From: Porphyrobacter sp. UBA7686
Lineage (GTDB): Bacteria > Pseudomonadota > Alphaproteobacteria > Sphingomonadales > Sphingomonadaceae
Length of the DNA: 5,284 nt
Assembly (NCBI GenBank): GCA_002482865.1
Contig: DLGU01000109.1
Location: 12,291-17,574, forward strand
Direction of reading: 5' to 3'
This document shows positions 5,158-5,284 of this stretch, piece by piece. Made by a program: the position numbers and the translations under genes. How positions within the stretch are numbered: the first letter of the stretch is position 1; every line of letters starts with the position of its first letter. Below the pieces are notes generated by a model that was not told the origin of the DNA, ran no database searches, and saw only the letters and a program-made list of their open reading frames with translations.

Positions 5158-5284
5158 CTACCGTTGGAGCAAAGGCGCAAGGTACTGTCCGGTAAACGAG
5201 CGAGGCTCCTTGGCGACCTGTTCGGGTGTCCCAACGGCAACCACCTCCCCGCCGCGCACCCCGCCCTCGGGGCCGAGGTCGATG
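5158..5284 (-). CDS. uvrA: Excinuclease ABC subunit A, C-terminal end (partial)
   Basis: UvrA is the ATP-dependent damage-recognition subunit of the cytoplasmic UvrABC nucleotide excision repair complex. Only the last 41 codons and the TAG stop (5158-5160) are in the window; the rest of this protein, normally around 950 residues, continues past the right edge. The visible part reads I-D-L-G-P-E-G-G, then [14 protein letters not shown], then [11 protein letters not shown]. This is the characteristic end of UvrA that follows the second ABC ATPase domain. Usual UvrA has G-G-x-G-G near the first segment; here it reads G-G-V-R-G-G, a mild variation. Composition is GC-rich and host-like. A second copy of this 3' end follows the stop. 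Confidence 0.92.
   Translation of the reverse strand, partial: IDLGPEGGVRGGEVVAVGTPEQVAKEPRSFTGQYLAPLLQR

Noticed and set aside
5043..5240. Minus-strand 65-codon frame ending in the UvrA-like peptide as a complete small gene
   Set aside because: Its first half is an out-of-frame reading of the intact uvrA end; only the last 27 codons are meaningful, as a relic.

Overview
The window looks like chromosomal DNA of a high-GC alphaproteobacterium, probably a sphingomonad (Erythrobacteraceae-like). This rests on the codon use of the flanking genes, on the style of the small HTH protein, and on GC-rich intergenic hairpins of the 'cctcccc...ggggagg...accatgc' kind that I recall from that order. The taxonomic call is an inference, not a search result.

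Layout, left to right. Positions 1-1119 (+) hold the C-terminal three quarters or so of a sodium:solute symporter that begins outside the window. It converges on a minus-strand gene (1163-1759) for a 198-aa helix-turn-helix protein with a very acidic C-terminal tail. A stretch without a gene (1760-2156) is packed with perfect inverted repeats and a 35-base tandem repeat. A small minus-strand gene of unknown function (79 aa, 2157-2396) and a G-rich spacer follow.

At about 2600 the base composition changes abruptly, from roughly two thirds GC to the low or mid 40s (estimated by eye). The low-GC segment carries a two-gene minus-strand operon, 4865-4062 then 4065-2611, joined by an ATGA stop/start overlap. 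The first gene encodes a 267-aa protein with conserved-looking motifs (an early H-S-T, then Y-F-F-L-G-R-P-A-Y-R, Y-P-F-D-S-G-G and I-E-I-Q). These loosely recall ADP-ribosyltransferase-type enzymes. The second encodes a 484-aa protein whose C-terminal half is made of tryptophan-marked helical repeats with an exact 34-residue period. I do not recognise either as a named system. Paired gene order, foreign composition and a probable enzyme plus repeat-scaffold architecture make them a candidate undescribed defence or toxin-type module.

The right edge is the 3' end of uvrA (minus strand, stop at 5158-5160). Just beyond that stop, after a 31-base spacer containing a CCTTCGACAGGCTC repeat-like sequence, lies a second, diverged copy of the last 27 codons of uvrA (5043-5126) with its own stop. 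This relic suggests that the uvrA 3' end has been a recombination or insertion point, and the low-GC operon sits directly downstream of it.
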